Part shown: piece after piece, positions 1 to 8,572 of the stretch
How positions within the stretch are numbered: position 1 is the stretch's first letter
How the letters are laid out: every line of letters starts with the position of its first letter
NCBI RefSeq assembly: GCF_021502675.1
Contig: NZ_JAKFHA010000025.1
Location: 72,943-126,290 of the forward strand
Direction of reading: 5' to 3'
DNA from: Yinghuangia soli
GTDB taxonomy: Bacteria; Actinomycetota; Actinomycetes; Streptomycetales; Streptomycetaceae
DNA: 53,348 nt
Notes under the pieces: generated by a model
Seen by the model: only the letters and a program-made list of their open reading frames with translations
Database searches by the model: none
Told to the model about the DNA's origin: nothing
Made by a program: the position numbers and the translations under genes

Positions 1-40
1 CCCCGGGGGGCCGGGCCCGCCCCCCCCCGGGGGGGGCGCG
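1..40. other. G/C homopolymer tract at the window edge
   Basis: The first 40 bases consist almost only of runs of C and G. They resemble the poly-G stretch near the other end of the window and carry no coding signal. A low-quality contig terminus is the most economical reading, so sequence before about position 50 should not be trusted. Confidence 0.6.
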
Positions 41-62
41 GGCCTCGCCCCTCGGCCGGCGG

Positions 63-1904
63 TCAGAGCCGCCCGTGCAGCGCCCCTTCGGCACGCTGCG
101 CGCTGTCCGGCCGCGGCGCGGCCGGGTGGCCGAACCGGAAGAGCGGGTCGGCGGTGTCGAACGGCATGTCCTCGCGCGACTCCTCGACCGCGCGCATGGA
201 GGAGGGCAGGTCGAACGGCAGTCGGCCGCCTGGTTCGGCGCGTCCGAAGACTGCGTCGAGGACGATGTCGTCGGCGGCGCCGAAGTCGCCGAGCAGCAGG
301 CGGGCCGCTTCGGGCAGTCCGGTGAGTACCGCCGGCCGGTCGAGGAAGACGCACAGCGCGAGCGGCACGGTCGCGGCGAGGGCGCGCAGCCGGGCGGTCT
401 CGGCCTCGGGGAACTCCAGTGATCCGGCGTGGAAGGCCTGTTCGAGGAGGCCCTCGCGCTTTTCGTAGGGGGCGGCCAGCCGGACGACGGCCAGGTCGGC
501 GTCCTCGGGGCGGGCGACGACAGTGCCGTACCGGGCCGCGACCTGGGGGTCGATGTTCTCGACGTACAGCGTGCGGACCGCCTGCGGCTCGGCCAGGGTG
601 CCGGACAGGCCGACGAGCGAGCGGCGCTGCACGGTCCGGCCGAGGGCGACGGTGCCGGCCGCGCCGACGGTCTCCGCGGCGGCGTCCGGGTCGACGTACG
701 GGTCGTCGAAGAGCCCGAGGCGGAACTTGTCGAGCAGGATGCGGCGTACCGAGGCGTCGACGCGGGCCTCGGTGGCGCGGCCCGAGCGCACCGCGTCGAT
801 GATCAGTTCGGGGCGGGTCTCGCCGCCGAACTGGTCGACGTCGGCGTCGAGCAGCATGCCGACCTGCTCCGCCAAGGGCAGGTGCTCGACGCCCCAGTTG
901 CGGGCCGGGAGCTGCCCGCGGCCGGGGATGTCCATGCCGGCCAGCAGGTTGAAGTCGGTGCAGACCACGCCGTCGAAGCGGTAGCGGCCGCGCAGCAGGC
1001 CGACGATGACGTCCCGGTTGAAGCAGGCGCCGACCTCGGCCATGCCGGTGCCGACGGGGATGCCGTAGCCGGGCATGACCTGGGCGGCGCCCGCGTCGAG
1101 GGCCGCCTCGAAGGGGCGCAGGTGGTATTCGAGGTTGCTGCCCGGGTAGGCGCCGAAGCGGCCGTACGAGAAGTGCGGGTCCTCGCCCTTGGCGGTGGCG
1201 CCGCCGCCGGGGAAGTGCTTGACCATGGCGGCCACGCTGTCCGGGCCCAGCACGCCGTCCGGGCCGCCGGCCTGGCCCTGCAGGCCGCGGATGTAGGCGG
1301 CGAGCATGGCCGAGGCCAGGTCCGCGTCCTCGCCGAAGGTGCCGTGGATGCGGCCCCAGCGCGGCTCGGTGGCCAGGTCGGCCATCGGGTGGACGGCGAC
1401 GCGGACCCCGACCGCGCGCAGTTCGCGGGCCATCGCCGCGGCGAATTCGGCGACCAGGCCGGGGTCGGCGGTGGCGGCCAGGCCGATCGGTTCGGGTCCG
1501 CGGCTGAATCCGCCGGACAGGTGCGCGGTCATCGGGTTCGAGGTGAAGCCGTGCCGCGGGTCGGACGACAGCGTGACCGGAATTCCCAGGCGGGTGGCGG
1601 CGGCGAGGTCCTGGAGGTGGTTGTTCCAGCGGGCCATGACGGCCGGGGCCGGCATCGACATCAGGAGGAAATGGGACACCCCGGCGTCGGTCAGCGCCGG
1701 GCATTGCTCTGGGAACGTGTCCGGCTGCGCGGTATACAAGCGGCCATGGCACATCAAAGCGGCCTTCTCGGCCAGGGTGAGGCGCGCCAGCAGGTCGGCG
1801 GCGCGGTCCTCGGCGGAAAGCCGCGGGTCCTCGTACGGCGCCATCGTGCCGTCGTGGTCGAGATCGCGGAACAGCGTCCCGTCGTGGTGGCGGAGCAGGT
1901 TCAC
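63..1904 (-). CDS. Glycoside hydrolase family 3 protein (beta-glucosidase or beta-hexosaminidase type)
   Basis: A 613-residue protein with a GH3 N-terminal TIM barrel and a following alpha/beta sandwich domain. Recognisable motifs are RWGRIHGTFGED near residue 182, KHFPGGG at 229-235, and GVVCTD at 312-317, where D317 sits at the position of the GH3 catalytic nucleophile. There is no signal peptide, so a cytoplasmic enzyme acting on imported oligosaccharides or glycosides is likely. The C-terminal fibronectin-like domain of larger GH3 enzymes is absent. The gene diverges from an Lrp/AsnC-type regulator 120 bp away, which is the best candidate controller. The substrate cannot be told from sequence. 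The stop codon lies only about 60 bases from the window edge. Confidence 0.88.
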   Translation of the reverse strand: MNLLRHHDGTLFRDLDHDGTMAPYEDPRLSAEDRAADLLARLTLAEKAALMCHGRLYTAQPDTFPEQCPALTDAGVSHFLLMSMPAPAVMARWNNHLQDLAAATRLGIPVTLSSDPRHGFTSNPMTAHLSGGFSRGPEPIGLAATADPGLVAEFAAAMARELRAVGVRVAVHPMADLATEPRWGRIHGTFGEDADLASAMLAAYIRGLQGQAGGPDGVLGPDSVAAMVKHFPGGGATAKGEDPHFSYGRFGAYPGSNLEYHLRPFEAALDAGAAQVMPGYGIPVGTGMAEVGACFNRDVIVGLLRGRYRFDGVVCTDFNLLAGMDIPGRGQLPARNWGVEHLPLAEQVGMLLDADVDQFGGETRPELIIDAVRSGRATEARVDASVRRILLDKFRLGLFDDPYVDPDAAAETVGAAGTVALGRTVQRRSLVGLSGTLAEPQAVRTLYVENIDPQVAARYGTVVARPEDADLAVVRLAAPYEKREGLLEQAFHAGSLEFPEAETARLRALAATVPLALCVFLDRPAVLTGLPEAARLLLGDFGAADDIVLDAVFGRAEPGGRLPFDLPSSMRAVEESREDMPFDTADPLFRFGHPAAPRPDSAQRAEGALHGRL

Positions 1905-1991
1905 CGGTCGTCCTTGTCAGGGTCGTGAGCAGGCCACGGAGGTGCCATCGGCCTCCGCCAGGTTTGCGGGTGGCAGCGCGTTTGTGACCGT

Positions 1992-2009
1992 GGATGCCGG
2001 AAGGCATCC
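1992..2009. promoter_or_regulatory. Perfect dyad upstream of the Lrp-type gene
   Basis: GGATGCC and GGCATCC are perfect 7-base inverted repeats separated by GGAA. The dyad ends 2 bases before the AAAGGA ribosome binding site of the Lrp/AsnC gene and lies in the region shared with the divergent GH3 gene. It could be an autoregulatory operator or a 5'-UTR hairpin; the sequence does not decide between them. Confidence 0.4.
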
Positions 2010-2024
2010 GGAAAGGACCGGCAC

Positions 2025-3155
2025 GTGCACGATTCGAAAGCGGGACGCGGCCCCGACGCGTTGGATGAACTCGACCTGGCGCTCGCGCATGCGCTGCAGA
2101 TGGTCCCGCGGGCGTCGTGGGCCGAACTCGCGCCGATCCTGGGGGCCGACCCGGCCACGCTGGCGCGCCGCTGGCGCCGCCTGGAGTCGACCGGCTCGGC
2201 CTGGGTGACCTGCTTCCCGGGAATGGGGACCGGCAAGCACACGGTCACCACGTCGAACTGCGTCGCGCTGGTCGAGCTGACCGTGGCGCCGGGGCGGATC
2301 CCGGAGGCGATCGCCGCGGTGCGGCGGCACCGCATCGCGATCAACATCGAGTACATGACGGGCAACCGCGACCTGCTGATGTGCGCGGCGGCCCGGGACG
2401 CGGAATCGCTCGCCCACTACTTGCAGGTCACGCTGCCGTCGGTCCCGGGCATCACCGGCATCCGGGTGCAGTTGCCGCTGCGGCTGTACAAGGACTCGGG
2501 GGCGTGGCGGCTGCGCGCGCTCGACCACGGGCAGCGGCAGGCGCTGGCCGCGCTCCCCCGCCCGGCCGCCACCGGGTCGGTCCGGCCGCCGGACGCGGAC
2601 GACCTCGCGCTGCTGGCGCACCTGGGGCCGAACGGGCGCCTGGGCACCGCGGAGCTGGCCCGGCGGCTGGGCGTCAGCGGGGTCACCGCGGCCCGGCGGC
2701 TGGCCCGGCTGACCGCGGCGGGCTTCGCGCGCTACCGCTGCGAGGTGGCGCGTTCGCTGACCGGGTGGCCGATCTGCGCGACGTGGTGGCTGCGCGTCCC
2801 GGCGGCCGACCTGGAAGATGTCGCGGCGAAGCTGACGACCTTGGGCGACGTGCATATGTGCGCGTCGATCACGGGGAGCGCGAATCTGCTGGTCGTGCTG
2901 TGGCTGCGGCACGCCTCGGACGCGCCGGTGGTCGAAGCCGACTGGTCGCGGCGGTTCCCGCGGATGGAGGTGGTCGATTCGTCGGTCACCATCCAGGTGG
3001 TGAAGCGCATGGGACGCCTGGTCGGTCCGGACGGCCGGAGCATCGGGTACGTCCCGCTGGGCTTTGCCGAAGACCTCCCGGCGGACCTCGTCCCCGAGGC
3101 CGCCCTGGTCCCCGCCCCGTCCTCGACCGAGCGCAACCTCGTCGCCGTCCCCTGA
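2025..3155 (+). CDS. Lrp/AsnC family transcriptional regulator with two HTH domains
   Basis: A 376-residue regulator with two AsnC-type winged-helix segments, at about residues 15-60 and 190-240. Each is followed by an Lrp/AsnC ligand-binding-like (RAM) region. This tandem arrangement is about twice the length of a classical Lrp and is common in actinomycetes. The GTG start at 2025 is supported by AAAGGA at 2012-2017, seven bases upstream. The gene diverges from the GH3 glycosidase, so control of glycoside use is the simplest inference, although Lrp proteins more often sense amino acids. The effector is unknown. The C-terminal 50 residues form a tail without recognised motifs. Confidence 0.85.
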   Translation: MHDSKAGRGPDALDELDLALAHALQMVPRASWAELAPILGADPATLARRWRRLESTGSAWVTCFPGMGTGKHTVTTSNCVALVELTVAPGRIPEAIAAVRRHRIAINIEYMTGNRDLLMCAAARDAESLAHYLQVTLPSVPGITGIRVQLPLRLYKDSGAWRLRALDHGQRQALAALPRPAATGSVRPPDADDLALLAHLGPNGRLGTAELARRLGVSGVTAARRLARLTAAGFARYRCEVARSLTGWPICATWWLRVPAADLEDVAAKLTTLGDVHMCASITGSANLLVVLWLRHASDAPVVEADWSRRFPRMEVVDSSVTIQVVKRMGRLVGPDGRSIGYVPLGFAEDLPADLVPEAALVPAPSSTERNLVAVP

Positions 3156-3183
3156 CCGTCCCTTTCGAGGACACGCGGTAAAT

Positions 3184-3202
3184 CCCGACAGAAGGTGTCG
3201 GG
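3184..3202. terminator. Hairpin after the Lrp-type gene
   Basis: CCCGACA and TGTCGGG form a perfect 7-bp stem with a GAAGG loop, 28 bases after the stop of the Lrp-type gene. It overlaps a possible GTG start (3195) of the next ORF, which argues for a later start there. There is no U-tract; an operator is the alternative. Confidence 0.4.
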
Positions 3203-3224
3203 TATTCGATCGATCATCGTGCCC

Positions 3225-3752
3225 ATGCGCGAATCCTCGGAAGAACTAGACCGTCTGCAGGGCCTTCTCGGCACATCCCTGTCCGGCGCGACAGCGCATC
3301 TGCGCTCGATCGTCGGCACCGCACCGCGGGCGTCCGCCGCGCAGGTGGCCGCAATGCTGCACGGCATGTGCACGCTCGCCGTGTCCACGGTGACCGCCCA
3401 GGGCGAGCCGCGCATCAGCGCGGTGGACGGGCATTTCCTGCACGGCATGTGGCATTTCGGCACGGCGCGCGGTGCCGCCAAGGCCCGGCATCTCGACGCC
3501 CGCCCGCAGGTCAGCGTCGCTCTGCTGCGCGGCGAGGAGCTCGGCGTCTTCGTGCACGGCACCGCCGAGACCCTCAATCCGGCGGGCCGCCCGGCGGACC
3601 CGGAGTGGCCGGAAGTTCTGGCGTACTTGCAGGAGTTCTACGGCGCGGACGCCTTCGACTGGGAGCACGACGTCGTGTACTTCCGGGTGCGTCCGCACTG
3701 GATGGCCGTCTACGCACCGGCCCTGGCCGAGCCCGCCCCGGAGAAGCAGTGA
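3225..3752 (+). CDS. Pyridoxamine 5'-phosphate oxidase-fold flavin/F420-binding protein
   Basis: About 175 residues matching the split-barrel PNPOx-like family, with the pattern STVTAQGEPRISAVDGHFLHG followed by a short strand-rich body and the C-terminal VYFRVRPHWMAVYA. Such proteins bind FMN or F420 and act as small oxidoreductases, but the substrate here is unknown. The start is uncertain: GTG 3195 lies inside a perfect hairpin, GTG 3219 and ATG 3225 lack a clear ribosome binding site, and ATG 3225 is used here. The stop overlaps the GTG start of the downstream UvrA-like gene (GTGA at 3749-3752), so the two are translationally coupled and probably act in the same stress or drug response. 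Confidence 0.75.
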   Translation: MRESSEELDRLQGLLGTSLSGATAHLRSIVGTAPRASAAQVAAMLHGMCTLAVSTVTAQGEPRISAVDGHFLHGMWHFGTARGAAKARHLDARPQVSVALLRGEELGVFVHGTAETLNPAGRPADPEWPEVLAYLQEFYGADAFDWEHDVVYFRVRPHWMAVYAPALAEPAPEKQ

Positions 3753-6259
3753 CTGCCCGTCCGCGGGGCACCGCGGATGCGGGGTACGGGGTCATCGAGG
3801 TGGTCGGGGCCCGCACGAACAACCTGCGGGACGTGTCGGTCGCCATCCCGAAGGGGCGGCTGGTCGCGTTCACCGGGGTGAGCGGCAGCGGCAAGACGTC
3901 GCTGGCCGTCGACACGCTGCACAGCGAGGCCCAACTGCGTTATCTGGAGGGGCTGTCGCCGTTCGTGCGGCAGTACATCACGCAGCGGAACCGGCCGAAG
4001 GTCGACCGCATCACAGGCCTGGGGGCGACGCTTGCGGTCGACCAGCGGCGGCTGAACCGGAATCCGCGCTCCACGGTCGCGACGCTCACCGGGATCGACG
4101 GGCATCTCGGGCTGCTGTACTCGCGCCTGCCGGGTCTCCGCGAGGCGGACCCGGCGGGCGGCCCGCTGACCACGGCGCATTTCGACCGCAATACGCCGGA
4201 GGGCGGCTGCCCGGACTGCCACGGTGTCGGCGGGCGCTGGCAGGCGCAGCCGGATCTGATCGTCACGCGGCCCGGACTGCCGCTGTTCGAGGGTGCGTCG
4301 CCGTGGTTCGCGAAGTGGCGTTCGAACGAGCACATGTTCGTCCCGGCACTGGCCGCGAAGCAGGGCGTGGACCTGGGGCAGCCCTGGGAGTCGCTGCCCG
4401 AGGCGTTCCGGCAGGCGGTGCTGTACGGGACGGGCGACGAGGTGGTCGAGGCGAGCGTCGACGTCCCGAACAAGAACGAGAAGTCCCGTATGACGTTCAG
4501 TTCCAGCCAGCCGATGCGGGGCGCGCTCGCCGAGGTCGAGCGGGTGTTCGGCAACGCCAAGTCCGCGGAGGCCAGGCAGCGCTACCTCGCGTACATGCGC
4601 AAGGAGCCGTGCGGCACGTGCGGCGGCAGCGGGTACGACCGGGCCGCGCGGTCGGTGCGGCTCGGTGGGCTGGCCTACCCGGAGTTGCTGGCCGCGGATG
4701 TACGCGAGGTCCGCAGGTGGGCGCGGCGGGTCGCGGACGGCCTGGACGTCCGCGAGCGCGCGGTGGGCGATCCGCTGCTGCAGGATCTGGGCCGCCGCGT
4801 CGGCATCCTGGACCGGCTCGGGCTGGCGCATCTGCAGTTGTCCCGGAGTGCCGCGACGCTGTCCGGCGGCGAGTTGCAGCGGACCCGGCTGGCCGCGCAG
4901 TTGAGCACCGAGCTGAACGGCATCGTCTTCGTCCTGGACGAGCCGGGCACGGGGCTGCATCCGGCGGACAAGGCGCATCTGCTGGACATCGCGCTCGAAC
5001 TGCGGGCGGCCGGCAACACCGTCCTGCTCGTCGAGCACGACCCGGAACTCGTGGCGCGGGCCGACTGGGTGGTCGACCTGGGGCCGGGTGCGGGGCGCCT
5101 GGGCGGGGAGGTCCTGGTGTCCGGTCCGCCTGCGGACGCGGTCGCGCATCCGGGGTCGCTGACCGGGCGTTACCTGGCCGGCGAGGGCCCGCGGCTGCGG
5201 CGCACCCGCCGCCCGGTCGGGGCCGGTACCGGCTGGGTCGAGCTGCACGGCCTGCGGGCCCACAACGTGGCGGCGGACCTGCTGCGCTTCCCCGCGGGGC
5301 GGCTCACCTGCCTGACGGGAGTGAGCGGCAGCGGCAAGAGCAGTGTGCTGGGTGCGCTCGGCGCGGAGGCCGAGGCGGCGCTGGCGGGCAGGCCGACCGA
5401 CCGGGTACGGGCCGTTTCCGGCCTCGGGGAGTTCGGCTGGGTCGCGGTGGTGGACCAGGATCCGCTCGGCCGGACCCCGCGGTCGAACCCGGCCACGTAC
5501 AGCAAGGCGTTCGACATCGTCCGCAGGCTGTTCGCCGGGACCGATGCGGCCCGGGAACGTGGCCGGGACGCCTCGTGGTTCAGCTTCAACACCGCGGGCG
5601 GCGGGCGCTGCGAGACGTGCGCGGGCCACGGCCGCAAGCTGGTGGACATGCACTTCCTGCCGGACGTGTGGGTGGTGTGCGATGCCTGCGACGGCCGCCG
5701 CTACAAGCCGGAGGCGCTGGCCGTCACCTACCGGGGCCTGGCGATCGACGAGGTGCTGGAACTGACCGTCGCGGACGCGGCGGAGCGCTTCGCCGGGCCG
5801 CCGCAGCTCGCGGACATCCTGGGGGCCCTGGTCCAGGTCGGGCTGGGGTACCTGCAGCTCGGCCAGAGCGCGACCGAGCTGTCCGGCGGCGAGGCGCAGC
5901 GGTTGAAGCTGGCCGCGGCGATCCGGCGCGGCGCGGGGAGCGGCAAGGCCGGGCTGGTGGTCCTGGACGAACCGGTCTCCGGGCTGCATCCGTCCGACGT
6001 CCAGCAGGTGGTGGACGCGCTGGAGGTGCTGCTCGACTCGGGGAACACGGTGGTGGTGGCCGAGCACGACATCCCGGTCGCGGCGTCGGCGGACTGGGTG
6101 ATCGACCTCGGCCCGGGCGCCGGGCCGGACGGCGGCGCGGTGGTCGCGCAGGGCACGCCCGACACGGTCGCCGCGGCCGGCACGCCCACGGCCGGATACT
6201 TCCGCAGGTACGCGGCGGGCCTGCCGCTGCTCGGTCCCGCGCGGGCGGCGGCCGGGTGA
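3749..6259 (+). CDS. UvrA-like ABC ATPase (class II UvrA / DrrC type)
   Basis: Translation from GTG 3749 gives 836 residues, about 100 shorter than housekeeping UvrA. Walker A motifs are at 43-51 and 524-532. ABC signatures read LSGGELQRTRLA and LSGGEAQRLKLA, and the Walker B segments are VLDEPGTGLHP and VLDEPVSGLHP. Zinc-finger cysteines are visible as CPDCHG (from C154), CGTCGG, and CETCAG paired with CDACDG. In class II UvrA proteins of this size the UvrB-binding insertion is lost; DrrC, a daunorubicin-resistance protein, belongs here. A role in recognising drug-modified or intercalated DNA is inferred. The open frame extends upstream, but the GTGA overlap with the PNPOx gene fixes the start. 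Confidence 0.88.
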   Translation: MTARPRGTADAGYGVIEVVGARTNNLRDVSVAIPKGRLVAFTGVSGSGKTSLAVDTLHSEAQLRYLEGLSPFVRQYITQRNRPKVDRITGLGATLAVDQRRLNRNPRSTVATLTGIDGHLGLLYSRLPGLREADPAGGPLTTAHFDRNTPEGGCPDCHGVGGRWQAQPDLIVTRPGLPLFEGASPWFAKWRSNEHMFVPALAAKQGVDLGQPWESLPEAFRQAVLYGTGDEVVEASVDVPNKNEKSRMTFSSSQPMRGALAEVERVFGNAKSAEARQRYLAYMRKEPCGTCGGSGYDRAARSVRLGGLAYPELLAADVREVRRWARRVADGLDVRERAVGDPLLQDLGRRVGILDRLGLAHLQLSRSAATLSGGELQRTRLAAQLSTELNGIVFVLDEPGTGLHPADKAHLLDIALELRAAGNTVLLVEHDPELVARADWVVDLGPGAGRLGGEVLVSGPPADAVAHPGSLTGRYLAGEGPRLRRTRRPVGAGTGWVELHGLRAHNVAADLLRFPAGRLTCLTGVSGSGKSSVLGALGAEAEAALAGRPTDRVRAVSGLGEFGWVAVVDQDPLGRTPRSNPATYSKAFDIVRRLFAGTDAARERGRDASWFSFNTAGGGRCETCAGHGRKLVDMHFLPDVWVVCDACDGRRYKPEALAVTYRGLAIDEVLELTVADAAERFAGPPQLADILGALVQVGLGYLQLGQSATELSGGEAQRLKLAAAIRRGAGSGKAGLVVLDEPVSGLHPSDVQQVVDALEVLLDSGNTVVVAEHDIPVAASADWVIDLGPGAGPDGGAVVAQGTPDTVAAAGTPTAGYFRRYAAGLPLLGPARAAAG

Positions 6260-6374
6260 TCCGGGGCGTCGGCATCGGCCCTGCGCCGGTGCCGACGCCG
6301 GTCGCCACCGCGAGAATGGCCCTCCGAGGTGCGTGGTCGGGCGGTCCGGGAAGCGAACAGGAAGTGGGCACGGC

Positions 6375-7331
6375 ATGCGAGCGAGTCGGGCGATTGCGCT
6401 GCTGCTGCTCCTCCAGTCCCGGCGCGAGATGACCGCGGCCGACCTCGCCGCCGAACTGGAGGTCTCCGAGCGCACGGTGCAGCGCGACATCGCGGCGCTC
6501 GCCGAGGCGGGGGTGCCGGTGTACGCGGAGCGCGGCCGGGCCGGGGGCTACCGGCTGGTCGACGGGTACCGCACCCGGCTCACCGGTCTGGAGCGCGCCG
6601 AGGCGGAGGTGCTGCTGCTGGCCGGACTGCCGGGGCCGCTGCGGGACATGGGCCTGGCCGGGCAGGCGCTCGCGGCGCGCCTGAAGGTGTCGGCGGCCCT
6701 GGGCGATGCGCCGGCCGCCGCGACGCAGCGCTTCCATCTGGACGCGCCCGCGTGGTTCCGGGAGGCCGAGACGCCTCCGCTGCTGGGCGAGGTGTCGCGG
6801 GCGGTCTGGGAGGACCGCGTCCTGCATGCCCGGTACGCGGCGCGCAGCGGCTCCCGGGACCGACGGCTGGAGCCCTACGGCCTGGTCCTGAAGGCCGGGC
6901 AGTGGTACGTCGCGGCCCGCGGGTCGTCCGGGCGGGTCGGCACGTACCGCGTGGACCGCTTCGAGACGGCCGAGGCCGGCGAGGAACGCTTCGACCGCGA
7001 CCCGGAGTTCGACCTGGCCGCCTATTGGTCGGAGGCGTCCGGCGGGTTCGCCCGCTCGATGCTGCGCGAGCAGGTCCGGGTGCGGCTGAGCCCGCTCGCG
7101 GTCGAGCACCTCGCCGTCCTGTTCGAGCCGACCGCAGCGTCCGACGCGCTGGCCACTGCGGAGGCGCCGGACCGGGACGGATGGGTCGCGGTGACGCTCG
7201 GCATCGAGTCGTGGGACATCGGCTACTTCGAACTGCTGCGCCTGGGCCCTGAGGCGGAGGTGCTCGCCCCGCCGCACATGCGCGCCCGCATCGCCGAGGC
7301 CGCCCGCCGCGCCGCGGCGCTCTACGACTGA
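6375..7331 (+). CDS. WYL-domain transcriptional regulator (DeoR-like HTH)
   Basis: A 318-residue regulator with an N-terminal HTH_11 domain (residues 1-60, containing TAADLAAELEVSERTVQRDI) and a WYL sensor domain around residues 150-230 (EPYGLVLKAGQWYVAA, then YRVDRF). ATG 6375 is chosen because AGGAAG lies ten bases upstream and the family normally starts at the MRASRAIALLLLLQ helix. WYL proteins sense nucleic-acid-derived or small ligands and often control DNA-damage or defence genes. The position just after the UvrA-like gene makes that operon a plausible target, but no operator was identified. Confidence 0.87.
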   Translation: MRASRAIALLLLLQSRREMTAADLAAELEVSERTVQRDIAALAEAGVPVYAERGRAGGYRLVDGYRTRLTGLERAEAEVLLLAGLPGPLRDMGLAGQALAARLKVSAALGDAPAAATQRFHLDAPAWFREAETPPLLGEVSRAVWEDRVLHARYAARSGSRDRRLEPYGLVLKAGQWYVAARGSSGRVGTYRVDRFETAEAGEERFDRDPEFDLAAYWSEASGGFARSMLREQVRVRLSPLAVEHLAVLFEPTAASDALATAEAPDRDGWVAVTLGIESWDIGYFELLRLGPEAEVLAPPHMRARIAEAARRAAALYD

Positions 7332-7337
7332 CTGCGA

Positions 7338-7386
7338 GGATGTGCACGGCCGGCCGCCTCGCCCGGGTTCTTGATACTGCACATCC
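7338..7386. promoter_or_regulatory. Inverted repeat upstream of the phosphotransferase gene
   Basis: GGATGTGCA (7338-7346) and TGCACATCC (7378-7386) are perfect 9-base inverted repeats 31 bases apart. They lie in the 107-base gap between the WYL regulator and the phosphotransferase. A looped regulator-binding site or a long-loop terminator of the WYL gene are both possible. Confidence 0.35.
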
Positions 7387-7438
7387 GCATATGGTTGATT
7401 GAGTCCACTAAATCGGCGGGCGAGAGGACGGTCGGCTC

Positions 7439-8572
7439 ATGGGTGCCGAGCAGGAGCGCGGGACGCAGGAGGCGGCGGCGCGGCCGCGGACCTCGGACCG
7501 CGACGGAGTCCAGCTGCGCGCGGCGTTCCAGGACTGGCTGCGGAAGCGCGTCGGCGACCCGGAGGCGGCGGTCGTCGAGCTGCGCACCCCGTCCGCGAAC
7601 GGCATGTCCAGCGAGACGCTGCTGGTCACCGCGCGCTGGGCGGCGGCGGGCGAGCGCCGGGTCGTGGTCCGGCTCGCGCCGCCGGAGTCCGTGGTGCCGG
7701 TATTCCCGGAGTACGACCTCGCCGCCCAGTTCGGGGTGATGCGGCAGGTGCGGGAGGCGACCGGCGTGCCGGTGCCCGAGGTGTTCTGGCACGAGCCGGA
7801 CCCGGGCGCGCTCGGGGCGCCGTTCCTCGTGATGGCCCATGTGGACGGCCGGATACCGCCGGACGTCATGCCGTACGTCTACGGCTCCTGGGTCACCGAG
7901 CTGGATGCCGCGGCGCGCACCCGGATGCAGGAGGCGACCGTCGACGTGCTGGCCGAGCTGCACGGGATCCCGGACGCGGCCGAGCGGTTCGCGTTCCTGG
8001 AGCGCACTCCCGCCGACGGCCGCTCGGCGCTGCGGCGGCACGTGGACGCCACGCGCGCGTTCGCCGCGTGGGCCAAGGACGGCCTCGAAGTACCCCTGCT
8101 GGACGCCGGGTTCGCATGGCTGGAGGAGCACTGGCCGAGCACCGAGGGCCCGGCCGTGCTGTCCTGGGGCGACTCGCGGATCGGCAACATCATGTACAGC
8201 GGCACCGGGACCGAGGACGCACTGCCGGTCGCGGTGCTCGACTGGGAGATGGCCGGTGTCGGGGTCCCGGAGATCGACCTGGCGTGGCTGGTCTACCTGC
8301 ACGGCTGGTTCCAGTCCGGTGCCGAGCGGCGCGGCGTCCCCGGGCTGCCGGACTTCCTGGGCTGGGACGACGTCGCGGCCCGCTACGAGGCACGGACCGG
8401 ATACCGGGTCGCGGACCGGGAGTTCTACACGGTCTACACCGCGCTGCGCATGGCGGTCGTCTCGCTGCGCACCCAGTTGCGGGCCGTCGCGTTCGGCGAA
8501 CTCGCCATGCCCGACGACCCGGACGACCTGATCCGGCCGCGCACCGACCTCGGGTCGCTGATCGGCGTCTAG
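7439..8572 (+). CDS. Phosphotransferase family protein (ACAD10/11-like, APH fold)
   Basis: A 377-residue aminoglycoside-phosphotransferase-fold protein. The Brenner motif reads SWGDSRIGN, with W243 replacing the usual histidine, catalytic D245 and metal-binding N250. The DFE-like motif is VLDWEMAGVG with D268. The WGD variant is typical of proteins resembling the N-terminal domain of ACAD10/ACAD11, which phosphorylate 4-hydroxy-acyl-CoA substrates, rather than true aminoglycoside kinases. A purine-rich GAGAGGA precedes the ATG. The stop shares the palindrome CTAG with the convergent downstream gene. Antibiotic resistance is not supported by the motif pattern. Confidence 0.83.
   Translation: MGAEQERGTQEAAARPRTSDRDGVQLRAAFQDWLRKRVGDPEAAVVELRTPSANGMSSETLLVTARWAAAGERRVVVRLAPPESVVPVFPEYDLAAQFGVMRQVREATGVPVPEVFWHEPDPGALGAPFLVMAHVDGRIPPDVMPYVYGSWVTELDAAARTRMQEATVDVLAELHGIPDAAERFAFLERTPADGRSALRRHVDATRAFAAWAKDGLEVPLLDAGFAWLEEHWPSTEGPAVLSWGDSRIGNIMYSGTGTEDALPVAVLDWEMAGVGVPEIDLAWLVYLHGWFQSGAERRGVPGLPDFLGWDDVAARYEARTGYRVADREFYTVYTALRMAVVSLRTQLRAVAFGELAMPDDPDDLIRPRTDLGSLIGV

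Noticed and set aside
3368-3748. 127-residue N-terminal extension of the UvrA-like ORF
   Set aside because: It overlaps the PNPOx gene almost entirely, is arginine-rich, and the GTGA overlap at 3749 gives a better start.
7439-8572. Aminoglycoside resistance kinase
   Set aside because: The motif is WGDSRIGN rather than HGD, and overall features match ACAD10/11-like phosphotransferases, so resistance is not supported.
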